Shown here piece by piece: positions 33,440 to 42,240 of a DNA stretch of 64,000 nucleotides; the stretch's first letter is position 1; each line of letters begins with the position of its first letter. Origin of the DNA: Bradyrhizobium embrapense (lineage in GTDB: Bacteria; Pseudomonadota; Alphaproteobacteria; Rhizobiales; Xanthobacteraceae); the NCBI RefSeq assembly GCF_001189235.2, contig NZ_LFIP02000004.1:248001-312000 (forward strand). The letters run 5' to 3'. The translations under genes were made by a program, and so were the position numbers. The notes under the pieces are model-generated. The model did no database searches and was not told where the DNA came from. It saw only the letters and a list, made by a program, of their open reading frames with translations.

Positions 33440-34477
33440 ATGGCAAGCAGTGACAGCGCGACGAGCCCAGCAGCCGATCACAAGCGGCCGCGCGGGCTAG
33501 CACCGTTCCTGCGCTCGCAGATGCGCAACATCGCGCCGTTCCTGACGCTGATCTTCCTCAGCGCGTTCTTCGCGATCGCGAGCCCGTCGTTTGCGACCAT
33601 CGACAATGTCGGCAACATCCTGACGCAGGTGTCGGTCACCGGCATCATCGCCGTCGGCCTCACTTTCGTGATCCTGTGTGCCGAGATCGACCTGTCGATC
33701 GCCAGCATCGCCAACGTGACAGGCATTGCGGTGGCCTATTTCACGCTGCAGGAATCCTACGTCAACATCGCCAACGTCCCGATGCCGGGCATCGTCGCGA
33801 TTCTGCTGGCGCTGGCGCTCTGTGCGCTGCTCGGCCTGGTCAACGCGCTGGGGCTGACCATGATCGGCATCCCCTCCTTCATCATGACACTCGCCATGAT
33901 GCAGATCGCCGCCGGCGTCTCGGCGCTCCTGGTGCGCGGCCAGATCGCCTACAAGGTGCCGGACCTGATCACGACGCTCGGCTCCGGCTCGATCGGCGGC
34001 ATCCCCTGGATCGTGATCGTCGCCGCGCTGATGCTGCTCGGCGGCCATCTGGTGCTGACCTACACGCGTTTCGGCCGCTACGTCTACATGGTCGGCGGCA
34101 ACCGCGAGGCCGCTGAATTTGCCGGCCTCAACGTCAAGCTGATCTTCGGCAGTGTGATGGTGATCTCGGCGGTCTGCTCCGGGATCGGCGGCATGCTCGG
34201 CGTCGCCCATTTCGGCAGCGCGCAGCAGAACGAGTTCGACACCTATCTGCTCGATTCCATCGCGGCCGTGGTGGTCGGCGGCACCAGTCTGTTCGGCGGC
34301 CGCGGCGGCATCGGCAACACCATCGTCGGCCTGTTCGTGCTCGGCGTGCTCAACAACGGTCTCGACCACGTCAACATCGACAGCTTCCTGAAAATCCTGA
34401 TCCGCGGCCTGATCCTGCTCGCGGCGCTGATCATCAACGTCTACGCGCAGCGGCTGCGCGAGCAGGCGGCGGAGTGA
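33440..34477 (+). CDS. ABC transporter permease (RbsC-like)
   Basis: The 345-residue product has a polar N-terminal tail of about 30 residues and eight to ten membrane segments (IAPFLTLIFLSAFFAIASPSF first). It includes the conserved permease loop GGNREAAEFAGLNV and the late segment AAVVVGGTSLFGGRGGIGNT, both typical of ribose/xylose permeases. The second of two adjacent ATGs was chosen because GGAG is seven bases before it. It is separated from the ATPase gene by 102 bases holding two hairpins. It forms the membrane channel of the RbsBAC-type importer. Confidence 0.93.
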   Translation: MASSDSATSPAADHKRPRGLAPFLRSQMRNIAPFLTLIFLSAFFAIASPSFATIDNVGNILTQVSVTGIIAVGLTFVILCAEIDLSIASIANVTGIAVAYFTLQESYVNIANVPMPGIVAILLALALCALLGLVNALGLTMIGIPSFIMTLAMMQIAAGVSALLVRGQIAYKVPDLITTLGSGSIGGIPWIVIVAALMLLGGHLVLTYTRFGRYVYMVGGNREAAEFAGLNVKLIFGSVMVISAVCSGIGGMLGVAHFGSAQQNEFDTYLLDSIAAVVVGGTSLFGGRGGIGNTIVGLFVLGVLNNGLDHVNIDSFLKILIRGLILLAALIINVYAQRLREQAAE

Positions 34478-34625
34478 TGATTGAGCCGAGCACGCTCTCT
34501 GCTCTCGTCGCCCCGGCGAAGGACGACGGCGAGTGTGTTGCGCCGTCTGTCATACGTCCGGCGCCTTCAGGTACGCAATTGCGGACCGGGAAATGACCAC
34601 GGGCGGTGGCGCGGCCTGCCTCAAC

Positions 34626-35930
34626 CTACCTGGCGAAATCCGGCTGCCAGTGGCGCAGTTCGCGCGCGGCGTAGGTGACTGTGCCGATCGTGGTGTAGGA
34701 CGCCGCCTCCAGCATCATGTTGCGCGCGAGCTTAAGGGCCCGCGCCTCGCAGATCGCGCGCTGCTTCTCGTCCGCAATCCACTCGAAGTCGATATTGTGC
34801 GCGAGACCAAGGATGCGCCGGATGGTCTTGGCCGCGGCGAAACCGACGGTGTCCTCGAACAGCCGCGCCATGTAGGCCTGCCGTTCAGCTTCCAGCCGCG
34901 CCGCGCCCGCCTCGCCCGCGAACAGCGACACCGGATAGCCGTCACCCTTCGCCTCGTTGCGCCACAGCGCGACAAACTTGCGCGAAAATTCGCTCCAGAC
35001 GCCCTCGATGGTTTCCAGCAGCCAGGCCTCGAATGACGCGCGCTCGCCCAGCGTGCGCTCATGGCCGGCGGAGGCCAGATAGGCCATCAGGAGGTTACCG
35101 ATGACGGCACCGATGTCGAACCCCATCGGGCCGTAGAAGGCGAATTCGGGATCGATCACCTTGGTCTGGCGCTCGGTGACCATGATCGAGCCGGTGTGCA
35201 GGTCGCCGTGCAGCAGCGCCTCGGGACTCGCCATGAATTTCAGCTTGAGCCTGGAGATAGCGACATGGAGGTCGATATCCTCGCGGAACGCCGCCGCCGT
35301 TGCGTCGAGATACGGCGCGGTCCAGCGGTTCTGCTCGGCGATACGGTAAGGATCGGTGAAGATCAGATCCTCGGTGATCTTGCACAGCGCGTGGTTACCG
35401 GCGAAATCGGCGATTCCCTGCTTCTTCTCCGCAGCCGAGCACGCGAGATCGGACGTGAAGAACAGCGTCTGCGCCAGGAAGGTCGAGATATCCTCGACAA
35501 AGCGTGGGTAACGCGTGGCGCCGATCAGGCCCTTGCGCATGATGATGTGCGGCTCGAGCAACTCCATCGCGGTGAGCGCGAGCGGCGCGTCGTGATGCAG
35601 CACCGCCGGTACGAGTTTCGGCGCCAGCCGCGCCTGATGCACCAGCGCCAGATGCTCGTAGTGAGCCCGCGACAACGGCAGCGGCCAGCTCTCGCCGACC
35701 AGCCGCACATAGGGCAGCGCCTGCTTGACCGCGATGCCGCCGCTGCTGCCCTTGACGATGAAGACGAGGTTGAGATTGCCATCACCGACCTCGCTGATCG
35801 ACCAGTCGGCAGGAGCGCCACCGAGTTGCGAGACGATGGCCGGAAGTCCTACGAGATAGTCCCGCAGATCGGCCTCACGCAAAATCCGATATGCGCTCGG
35901 CCCGAAGGCTGGCTGCGCCTGCAGGTTCAT
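34626..35930 (-). CDS. mtnK: S-methyl-5-thioribose kinase
   Basis: MtnK phosphorylates 5-methylthioribose, a product of methylthioadenosine breakdown, allowing sulfur salvage. The 434-residue product has the kinase-like phosphotransferase fold: GDGNLNLVFIV near residue 50 (nucleotide loop), the catalytic LLHGDLHTGSIMV (about 241-250) and the metal-binding VIDPEFAFYGPMGFDIG (about 260). These are the diagnostic MTR kinase motifs. GGAGGAG precedes the ATG. The usual partner mtnA is not in the window. It converges with the ABC transporter permease gene. Confidence 0.92.
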   Translation of the reverse strand: MNLQAQPAFGPSAYRILREADLRDYLVGLPAIVSQLGGAPADWSISEVGDGNLNLVFIVKGSSGGIAVKQALPYVRLVGESWPLPLSRAHYEHLALVHQARLAPKLVPAVLHHDAPLALTAMELLEPHIIMRKGLIGATRYPRFVEDISTFLAQTLFFTSDLACSAAEKKQGIADFAGNHALCKITEDLIFTDPYRIAEQNRWTAPYLDATAAAFREDIDLHVAISRLKLKFMASPEALLHGDLHTGSIMVTERQTKVIDPEFAFYGPMGFDIGAVIGNLLMAYLASAGHERTLGERASFEAWLLETIEGVWSEFSRKFVALWRNEAKGDGYPVSLFAGEAGAARLEAERQAYMARLFEDTVGFAAAKTIRRILGLAHNIDFEWIADEKQRAICEARALKLARNMMLEAASYTTIGTVTYAARELRHWQPDFAR

Positions 35931-35956
35931 CCTTGTCTCCTCCACTTGTTTGTGAG

Positions 35957-35973
35957 GTGAGGTTGATCCTCAC
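35957..35973. other. Short inverted repeat upstream of mtnK
   Basis: GTGAGG and CCTCAC arms with a five-base loop lie about 27 bases before the mtnK start and after the DUF1467 gene. No T-tract follows. It may be an operator or a weak transcript end. Confidence 0.25.
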
Positions 35974-36007
35974 TCCCGCTCTGCACCGGTCCGGGCGCCT
36001 TCTCCCG

Positions 36008-36292
36008 TCAGTTGTGAAACTCCGGCATCCCCATCAGCTTCGACAGCCGCTCGATCGAGAGATAGCCGGCGTAATAGGCCCACATCGCAATTGCGAAGAT
36101 CACGGCCGAGATCAGCGTGGTCCACAACAGCTTGCGGCCCATCCGCGCCAGGATCGGGGCGCCGGGGTCGGTGCCGGGCGCACTGACGCCGTCCTCGTGC
36201 TGGCTGCGTATGCCGAACGGCAGTGTCAGGAACAGCACGAGCCACCAAAGGACGAAGTAGATCGCAAGCCCTGTGGAGATTTGGTACGCCAT
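36008..36292 (-). CDS. DUF1467 family membrane protein
   Basis: The 94-residue product has two membrane segments (ISTGLAIYFVLWWLVLFLTL and LLWTTLISAVIFAIAMWAYY) joined by a polar loop beginning PFGIRSQHEDG, the hallmark of DUF1467. The function is unknown. It starts four bases after the mce stop, so it is co-transcribed with mce and rnj. In many alphaproteobacteria this gene is followed by proS; here proS is some 13.6 kb away, which helps define the accessory insert. Confidence 0.9.
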   Translation of the reverse strand: MAYQISTGLAIYFVLWWLVLFLTLPFGIRSQHEDGVSAPGTDPGAPILARMGRKLLWTTLISAVIFAIAMWAYYAGYLSIERLSKLMGMPEFHN

Positions 36293-36296
36293 GGCC

Positions 36297-36701
36297 TCAG
36301 GCCTGTTCGATTTCGACCAACGCGCCGGAAAAGTCCTTGGGGTGGAAGAACAGCACCGGCTTGCCATGCGCGCCGATCTTCGGCTGGCCGTCGCCGAGCA
36401 CGCGCGCCCCCTCGGCGATCATGCGGTCGCGGGCGGCGATGATGTCGGGCACATCGTAGCAGACATGGTGGATGCCACCGTCGGCGTTGCGCTCGACGAA
36501 TTTTGCGATCGGCGAGGCTTCGCCGAGCGGCTCGATGAACTCGATCTTGGTGTTGGGCAGCGTCACGAACACGGTGATAACGCCGTGTTCCGGCAGCGGT
36601 ACGGCTTCGGAAATCTCGGCGTTGAAGGCGGTGCCGTAGATCTTGGCGGCCTTCTTGGCGTCCTTGACCGCGATCGCGACGTGATTGAGCCGGCCCAGCA
36701 T
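36297..36701 (-). CDS. mce: Methylmalonyl-CoA epimerase
   Basis: Mce interconverts (R)- and (S)-methylmalonyl-CoA in propionyl-CoA metabolism, in the cytosol. The 134-residue product has the vicinal-oxygen-chelate fold with metal ligands expected at LNHVAIAV (His7), GIHHVCYDV (mid-protein His) and the C-terminal VEIEQA (Glu). The length is normal. It lies between rnj and the DUF1467 gene; mutase genes are not in the window. The assignment over a generic glyoxalase-family protein rests on the motif set and the conserved rnj-mce order. Confidence 0.92.
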   Translation of the reverse strand: MLGRLNHVAIAVKDAKKAAKIYGTAFNAEISEAVPLPEHGVITVFVTLPNTKIEFIEPLGEASPIAKFVERNADGGIHHVCYDVPDIIAARDRMIAEGARVLGDGQPKIGAHGKPVLFFHPKDFSGALVEIEQA

Positions 36702-36743
36702 ATCTCTCTCCCTTTGTCGTCGCGCACGCCTTGAAGGCGTGTA

Positions 36744-38414
36744 TCAGACCGTCAGTACGTGCACGACACAGATCGGCTTCTTGCCCCACTGTTCGTTCAG
36801 CGTGGCCCGCACTGCGCGGCGCACCGATTCCCCCAGTGCATCCGGATCGCGACGCCGCGGCTTCGGCAGGCCCTCGATCGTCGATACCACGACATCGAAC
36901 ACGATGTCGTCGAGCAATTCGCCCGCGGCATTGTTCTCCGGCATGCCGACCAGATCAACCTCGGGATCGTCGACCAGGTCGCCCTGCGCGGTCATGGCGA
37001 TGGCGACGAAGGCACAGCCGGCAAAACCCATCCGCCGTCGCTCGACCACGGCGCGCGACTTGGAGTCCTCAAGGATGGTTCCGTCCTTGTAGAGCCGGCC
37101 CGACGGCACTTCGCCGACGATACCAGGATCGCCGGGCCCGAGCTTGACCAGGTCGCCGTTGCGGCAGGTCAGGACTTTCGGGACACCCGCGGCGCGCGCC
37201 AGCTTGGCATGCTCGGAAAGATGCAGCGCCTCGCCGTGCACGGGGATCAGGAGCTGCGGCCGCACCCAGGAGATCATGTCGCGCAGCTCGTCGCGGCGTG
37301 GATGGCCGGAGACATGCACCAGATGCTCGCGGTCGGTGATGATTTCGACGCCCTGCGTCACCAACCCGTTGATGATGCCGCCGACCCCCTTCTCGTTGCC
37401 GGGAATGGTGCGGGACGAGAAGATCACGGTGTCGCCCTTGTTCAGGGTGACCTGCGGGTGATCGTTATTGGCGATCCTTGCCAGCGCGGCGCGGGGCTCG
37501 CCCTGGCTGCCGGTGCACAGCGCCAGCACCTTGTCGGGCGGGAAATGGCCGTAATAGTCGGTACTGCGGAACTTGTGCGAGCCGTCGAGATAGCCGCATT
37601 CGCGCGCGACCTGCACCACCCGCTCCATGGCGCGGCCGACCACGACCACCTCGCGATCGGCGGCATTGGCGGCATCCGCCACCGCCCTCACGCGGGCGAC
37701 ATTGGAGGCGAAGGTGGTGACCGCGACCCGGCCCTTGGCCGCCTTGACCAGCTTCTTGATGGTGGCGGCAACCTCGGTCTCGGAGGGCGATCGCCCGTCG
37801 CGCACTGCGTTGGTGGAATCGCCGACCAGCGCCAGCACGCCTTCGTCGCCAAGCTCGCGCAGCCGCCGCTCGTCGGTCGGCAGGCCGATGATCGGGGTCG
37901 GATCGATCTTCCAGTCGCCGGTATGCAGCACGGTGCCGACGTCGGTCTTGATCGCGAGCGCATGCGATTCCGGAATCGAATGCGCGACCGGAATGAACTC
38001 GACATTGAACGGGCCGATATCGACCCGTCCGCCCGATGGGATCACCGTGACCGGGATTTTCGGCGGATTGCGCTCGGCGGCGCATTTGGCCTCGAACAGC
38101 GCCGCGCTGAACTGGGTCGCGTAGATCTTGCAGCCGAGCTTCGGCCAGAGATCAATGATGGCGCCGAAATGGTCCTCATGGGCGTGCGTCAGCACCAGGC
38201 CCATCAGATTGTTGCGCTCTTTCTCAAGGAAGCGGACATCCGGCATGATCAGGTCGATGCCCGGCAGATGCTCTTCGTCGCCAAAGGAGACGCCGAGATC
38301 GACCGCGAGGAACGAACGCTGGTGGCGGTTGCCGAGGCCGTAGATCGACAGGTTCATGCCGATCTCGCCGACGCCGCCGAGCGGTGCAAAGGTGAGCTCG
38401 TCAGGTCGCGCCAT
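36744..38414 (-). CDS. rnj: Ribonuclease J
   Basis: RNase J is a metallo-beta-lactamase-fold endo- and 5'-exoribonuclease acting in mRNA decay and 5S/16S rRNA maturation in many alphaproteobacteria. The 556-residue product has the zinc motif HAHEDH (77-82), the further ligands in PVAHSIPES and HTGDWKIDP, a beta-CASP insertion (GDSTNAVRDGRSPSE through STDYYGHFP) and the late VHVSGHPRRDEL. A C-terminal domain of about 100 residues follows. Its start overlaps the birA stop by one base. Confidence 0.95.
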   Translation of the reverse strand: MARPDELTFAPLGGVGEIGMNLSIYGLGNRHQRSFLAVDLGVSFGDEEHLPGIDLIMPDVRFLEKERNNLMGLVLTHAHEDHFGAIIDLWPKLGCKIYATQFSAALFEAKCAAERNPPKIPVTVIPSGGRVDIGPFNVEFIPVAHSIPESHALAIKTDVGTVLHTGDWKIDPTPIIGLPTDERRLRELGDEGVLALVGDSTNAVRDGRSPSETEVAATIKKLVKAAKGRVAVTTFASNVARVRAVADAANAADREVVVVGRAMERVVQVARECGYLDGSHKFRSTDYYGHFPPDKVLALCTGSQGEPRAALARIANNDHPQVTLNKGDTVIFSSRTIPGNEKGVGGIINGLVTQGVEIITDREHLVHVSGHPRRDELRDMISWVRPQLLIPVHGEALHLSEHAKLARAAGVPKVLTCRNGDLVKLGPGDPGIVGEVPSGRLYKDGTILEDSKSRAVVERRRMGFAGCAFVAIAMTAQGDLVDDPEVDLVGMPENNAAGELLDDIVFDVVVSTIEGLPKPRRRDPDALGESVRRAVRATLNEQWGKKPICVVHVLTV

Positions 38415-39220
38415 CAGTTCGCCCTCACTGAGGCTGCGGTACCGAAATAGACCTCACCGGCCGTCACGGGCATGCGCTCGCCGCTCGCGGTGCGGACGAT
38501 CAGGCAGCCGGTGTCATCGATGGTATCGAAGGTGCCTTCGAGGGTCGCGCTACCGGTCTGGACCGCGACCTTGTCGCCTAGCCCGGCGGCACGCTCCAAC
38601 CACAACCTGCGGATCTCGGGGAAGCCGCGGCCGTCGTCCCAGATGCCGCGAAACTCGACCCAGGCGTCCGACAGCGCGGCAAACAGCTCTTCCGCGCTGA
38701 TCTGGATGCCGAGCCCGGCGAGCGATACTGCCGGCGTCGGTGTCCCCTCGGGGGCTGCGACGACATTGGTGCCGATGCCGACGACGACCGCCAGCCGGTT
38801 CTCCAACGCCTCGGCCTCCAGCAGGATGCCCGAGAGCTTCTTGCCGTTGGCCAGCACGTCGTTCGGCCATTTCAGGGTGAATTTCGGACTGTCCGGCCCG
38901 AGCCGCAGCGCCGCCTCGACGCTGACCTTTTGCAGCGCGGCCTCGAGCGACAGCCCGGCTGCAAAGCCGAGCGTTGCCGCCACCGCCGGCGGAACATCCG
39001 TCACCTCGAGGATACTGCTGGCGAGGTTGCCGCGCGGCGCGACCCAGACCCGCTGCCGCCGGCCGCGGCCCGCGGTCTGCTCCGACGTTACGAACCACAT
39101 CGGTCCCTGCTCGCCGTCGCGGGCGCGCAGCATCGCCTCGGCATTGGTCGAGCCGATCTGGTCGAAGGCGGCGAGCTGATAGCCCGCCGCAATGGCCCGG
39201 GGTCCGAGCGTGAAGGTCAT
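38414..39220 (-). CDS. birA: Biotin--[acetyl-CoA-carboxylase] ligase
   Basis: BirA activates biotin to biotinyl-AMP and attaches it to the carrier subunit of biotin carboxylases. The 268-residue product shows the catalytic TAGRGRRQRVW loop (about residues 49-59), KWPNDVLANGKKLSGIL with the active-site Lys, and a C-terminal SH3-like domain. It has no N-terminal helix-turn-helix, so it is a class I ligase without repressor function. It follows nuoN after 58 bases containing an inverted repeat and overlaps rnj, the usual alphaproteobacterial order. Confidence 0.94.
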   Translation of the reverse strand: MTFTLGPRAIAAGYQLAAFDQIGSTNAEAMLRARDGEQGPMWFVTSEQTAGRGRRQRVWVAPRGNLASSILEVTDVPPAVAATLGFAAGLSLEAALQKVSVEAALRLGPDSPKFTLKWPNDVLANGKKLSGILLEAEALENRLAVVVGIGTNVVAAPEGTPTPAVSLAGLGIQISAEELFAALSDAWVEFRGIWDDGRGFPEIRRLWLERAAGLGDKVAVQTGSATLEGTFDTIDDTGCLIVRTASGERMPVTAGEVYFGTAASVRAN

Positions 39221-39231
39221 GTCGAACTTAT

Positions 39232-39279
39232 GCGCATGATTGGTTCCGAAAGCCAGCCTCGTGTTTCGGAACCATGCGC
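39232..39279. repeat. Rhizobiales-type intergenic palindromic repeat, copy 2
   Basis: Arms GCGCATG + GTTCCGAAA and TTTCGGAAC + CATGCGC, with a four-base bulge in the left arm and a 12-base loop. It has the same architecture as the repeat at 33339-33383. It ends within the nuoN stop codon and may mark the 3' end of the nuo message without being a true terminator. Confidence 0.75.
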
Positions 39280-40715
39280 TAGAACAACGACTTCGCCGCC
39301 GCCGTGGCCACGCTGACCAGCGGGCCCGGATAGGCGAAGTAGAAGATGTTGAAGATGCCGGCGACCGCCAGCACGGTGCGCAGCTCGACCCGGACCGGAT
39401 CGAGCTTGCCGAGCGGCTGGTCGAAATACATCACCTTGACGATCGACAGATAGTAGAACGCGCCCACCACGCTGGTCAGCACGCCGATCACGGCGAGCGT
39501 GAACAAATTGGCCTTGATCGCGGCCACGAACACGTACCACTTGCCGAAGAAGCCGGCGAGCGGCGGCACGCCGGCCAGCGAGAACAGCAGCATCGCGAAC
39601 ACGAAGGCGATCAGCGGGTTGGTGCGCGACAGCCCGGCGAAATCGCTGATCTGCTCCAGCGCCACGCCGTTGCGCTTCATGGCGAGGATGATCGAGAACG
39701 ACCCGAGCGTCATCGCGACATAGATCGCGATGTAGATCAGGACGCCCTGCGCGCCCTCGACGGTGCCGGCGGCAAGGCCGACCAGCGCGAAGCCCATATG
39801 GCCGATCGAGGAATAGGCCATCAGGCGCTTGATGTTGGTCTGGCCGATCGCGGCGAACGAGCCCAGCGCCATCGAGGCGATCGCCACGAACACCAGGATC
39901 TGCTGCCACTGGGTGACGATGCCCGGGAATGCGGTCAGCGTCGCACGGGTGAACACAGCGAGCGCCGCCACCTTCGGAGCGGAGGCGAAGAAGGCGGTCA
40001 CTGGGGTCGGCGCGCCCTCATAGACGTCGGGCGTCCACATGTGGAACGGCACCGCCGAGACCTTGAAGCAGAGGCCGGCGAGCAGGAACACCAGGCCGAA
40101 TACGATGCCGATGCTGCCTGATGTCGCCGCCGCCGCGATGCCGGCGAAGCTGACGGTGCCGGTGAAGCCGTAGATCAGCGAGGCGCCGTACAGCAGCATG
40201 CCCGACGACAGCGCGCCGAGCACGAAATACTTCAGGCCGGCTTCGCTCGACTTGGCATTGTCGCGCGCACTGGCGGCGACGACGTAGAGCGCAAGGCTCA
40301 TCAGCTCGAGGCCGAGATAGAGCGAGATCAGGTCGCCGGCCGAGATCAAGACCATCATGCCGAGCGTCGACAGCAGCACCAGGATCGAGAACTCGAAGTT
40401 GCGGGTCGACGGCTGCGACAAATACTCGGTCGACAGGATCAGCGTCGCCACGGAGGCGATCAAGGCGAGGACCTTCAGGAAGCGGGCGAAGTCGTCGACG
40501 ATGAAGCTGCCGCCGAAGGTCACGAGCTTACCGGCCGGCAGCCAGAGCTCCAGCACACCGGTCAGGACCAGCAGACACACAGCAAGGCCAGTCACGAGGC
40601 GCGTGGTGCCCTGCCCGCGATAGGCTCCGATCATCAACAGCACCATGGCGCCGACCGCGAGCACCAGCTCGGGCAGCACCGGCTGCAACTGATAACCTGC
40701 ACTGGAAAAGCTCAT
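39279..40715 (-). CDS. nuoN: NADH-quinone oxidoreductase subunit N
   Basis: NuoN is one of three antiporter-like proton-pumping subunits of complex I in the inner membrane. The 478-residue product has about 14 membrane segments with the family core: a Glu in the fifth helix (YLGLELMSLALYV), a Lys in the channel region and GLCFKVSAVPFHMWTPDVYEGAP. It is the last nuo gene, ten bases after nuoM, and its stop lies inside a palindromic repeat. Confidence 0.96.
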   Translation of the reverse strand: MSFSSAGYQLQPVLPELVLAVGAMVLLMIGAYRGQGTTRLVTGLAVCLLVLTGVLELWLPAGKLVTFGGSFIVDDFARFLKVLALIASVATLILSTEYLSQPSTRNFEFSILVLLSTLGMMVLISAGDLISLYLGLELMSLALYVVAASARDNAKSSEAGLKYFVLGALSSGMLLYGASLIYGFTGTVSFAGIAAAATSGSIGIVFGLVFLLAGLCFKVSAVPFHMWTPDVYEGAPTPVTAFFASAPKVAALAVFTRATLTAFPGIVTQWQQILVFVAIASMALGSFAAIGQTNIKRLMAYSSIGHMGFALVGLAAGTVEGAQGVLIYIAIYVAMTLGSFSIILAMKRNGVALEQISDFAGLSRTNPLIAFVFAMLLFSLAGVPPLAGFFGKWYVFVAAIKANLFTLAVIGVLTSVVGAFYYLSIVKVMYFDQPLGKLDPVRVELRTVLAVAGIFNIFYFAYPGPLVSVATAAAKSLF

Positions 40716-40725
40716 GGCGGCGGCC

Positions 40726-42240
40726 TTATTGCGTAACCAGCGCGGCTGCCTTCACGGCAGTCACGGCGGTTTGGTAATTGTTGACGAGCTGCTGCACCGA
40801 GGCCGCCGACATGTCGAGCACCGGCTTCGGATAGACGCCGAACAGGATGGTCAGCGCGATCAGCGGGAACAGCGTCACGCATTCGCGGAAGGTCAGATCC
40901 TTGATCGACATCAGCGACGGCTTGACCAACGCGCCAAACACCACCTTGCGGTAGAGCCAGAGCGCGTAGCAGGCCGAAAGGATCACGCCCGTGGTAGCGA
41001 AGAACGCGGTCGGCAGCGAGATCTTGAAGGTGCCGAGCAAGGTCATGAACTCGCCGACGAAGCCGCTGGTGCCCGGCAGACCGACATTGGCCATGGTGAA
41101 GACCATGAAGGTCATCGCGTAGAGCGGCATCCGGTTGACGAGGCCGCCATAGGCGGCGATCTCGCGGGTATGCATGCGGTCGTAGACGACGCCGACGCAG
41201 AGGAACAGCGCGCCGGAGACGATGCCGTGCGAGACCATCTGGAACATGCCCCCGGCGACGCCCTGCGTGGTCACCGCGAAGATGCCCATGGTGACGAAGC
41301 CCATATGCGCGACCGAGGAGTATGCGATCAGCTTCTTCATGTCCTCCTGCATCATCGCCACCAGCGAGGTGTAGATGATGGCGACGACGGACAGCGTGAA
41401 CACGAACGGCGCGAAATCGTGCGAGGCCAGCGGGAACATCGGCAGCGAGAAGCGCAGGAAACCGTAGCCGCCCATCTTCAAGAGGATCGCGGCCAGGATC
41501 ACCGAGCCCGCCGTCGGCGCCTCGACATGCGCGTCCGGCAACCAGGTGTGCACCGGCCACATCGGCATCTTCACCGCGAACGAGGCGAAGAAGGCGAGCC
41601 ACGCCCAGGTCTGCATCGAGCGCGGCACCGCGGTGTGCATCAGGGTCGGGATATCGGTGGTGCCGGCATTCCAGTACAGCGCCATGATGGCGAGCAGCAT
41701 CAAGACCGAGCCGAGGAACGTATAGAGGAAGAACTTGAACGACGCGTAGACCCGGCGCGGGCCGCCCCAAACGCCGATGATCAGGAACATCGGAATCAGG
41801 CCGCCCTCGAAGAACAGGTAGAACAGCACGAGGTCGAGCGCCGAGAAGGTGCCGATCATCAGCGTTTCCAGGATCAGGAACGCCATCATGTATTCGCCGA
41901 CACGCTGCGTCACCGACCTCCAGCTCGCGATGATGCAGAGCGGCATGATCGCGGTGGTCAGGATGAGCAGCGGCAGCGAGATGCCGTCGACGCCCATGTG
42001 ATAAGTGATGCCGGTTGCGAGCCAGGACGTCTTCTCGACGAACTGGAAGTCGGTCGAGCCCGGATCGAAGCGCGCGACCAGGATCAGCGACACCGCGAAG
42101 GTGATCAGCGTGGTCCACAGCGCGATCCAGCGCGCGGTGCGGTTGGCGGCGTCGTCGCCGCCCCGCGCCAGCAGGTAGACCAGGATCGCGCCGACCGCCG
42201 GCAGGAAGGTCGTGACCGAAAGGATGGGCCAGGTTGTCAT
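40726..42240 (-). CDS. nuoM: NADH-quinone oxidoreductase subunit M
   Basis: NuoM is a proton-pumping membrane-arm subunit of complex I. The 504-residue product has about 14 membrane segments, the functional Glu in LFYLFFEGGLIPMFLIIG and the broken-helix region AVKMPMWPVHTWLPDAHVEAPTAGS. Its start lies directly after the nuoL stop with no gap. The order nuoL-nuoM-nuoN is conserved. Confidence 0.96.
   Translation of the reverse strand: MTTWPILSVTTFLPAVGAILVYLLARGGDDAANRTARWIALWTTLITFAVSLILVARFDPGSTDFQFVEKTSWLATGITYHMGVDGISLPLLILTTAIMPLCIIASWRSVTQRVGEYMMAFLILETLMIGTFSALDLVLFYLFFEGGLIPMFLIIGVWGGPRRVYASFKFFLYTFLGSVLMLLAIMALYWNAGTTDIPTLMHTAVPRSMQTWAWLAFFASFAVKMPMWPVHTWLPDAHVEAPTAGSVILAAILLKMGGYGFLRFSLPMFPLASHDFAPFVFTLSVVAIIYTSLVAMMQEDMKKLIAYSSVAHMGFVTMGIFAVTTQGVAGGMFQMVSHGIVSGALFLCVGVVYDRMHTREIAAYGGLVNRMPLYAMTFMVFTMANVGLPGTSGFVGEFMTLLGTFKISLPTAFFATTGVILSACYALWLYRKVVFGALVKPSLMSIKDLTFRECVTLFPLIALTILFGVYPKPVLDMSAASVQQLVNNYQTAVTAVKAAALVTQ

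Noticed and set aside
30275..33481. A 1068-codon open frame on the minus strand
   Set aside because: It runs opposite the globin and transporter genes and is Arg/His-rich with no domain.
38414..39220. BirA as biotin-operon repressor
   Set aside because: The N-terminal helix-turn-helix domain is missing, so only ligase activity is supported.
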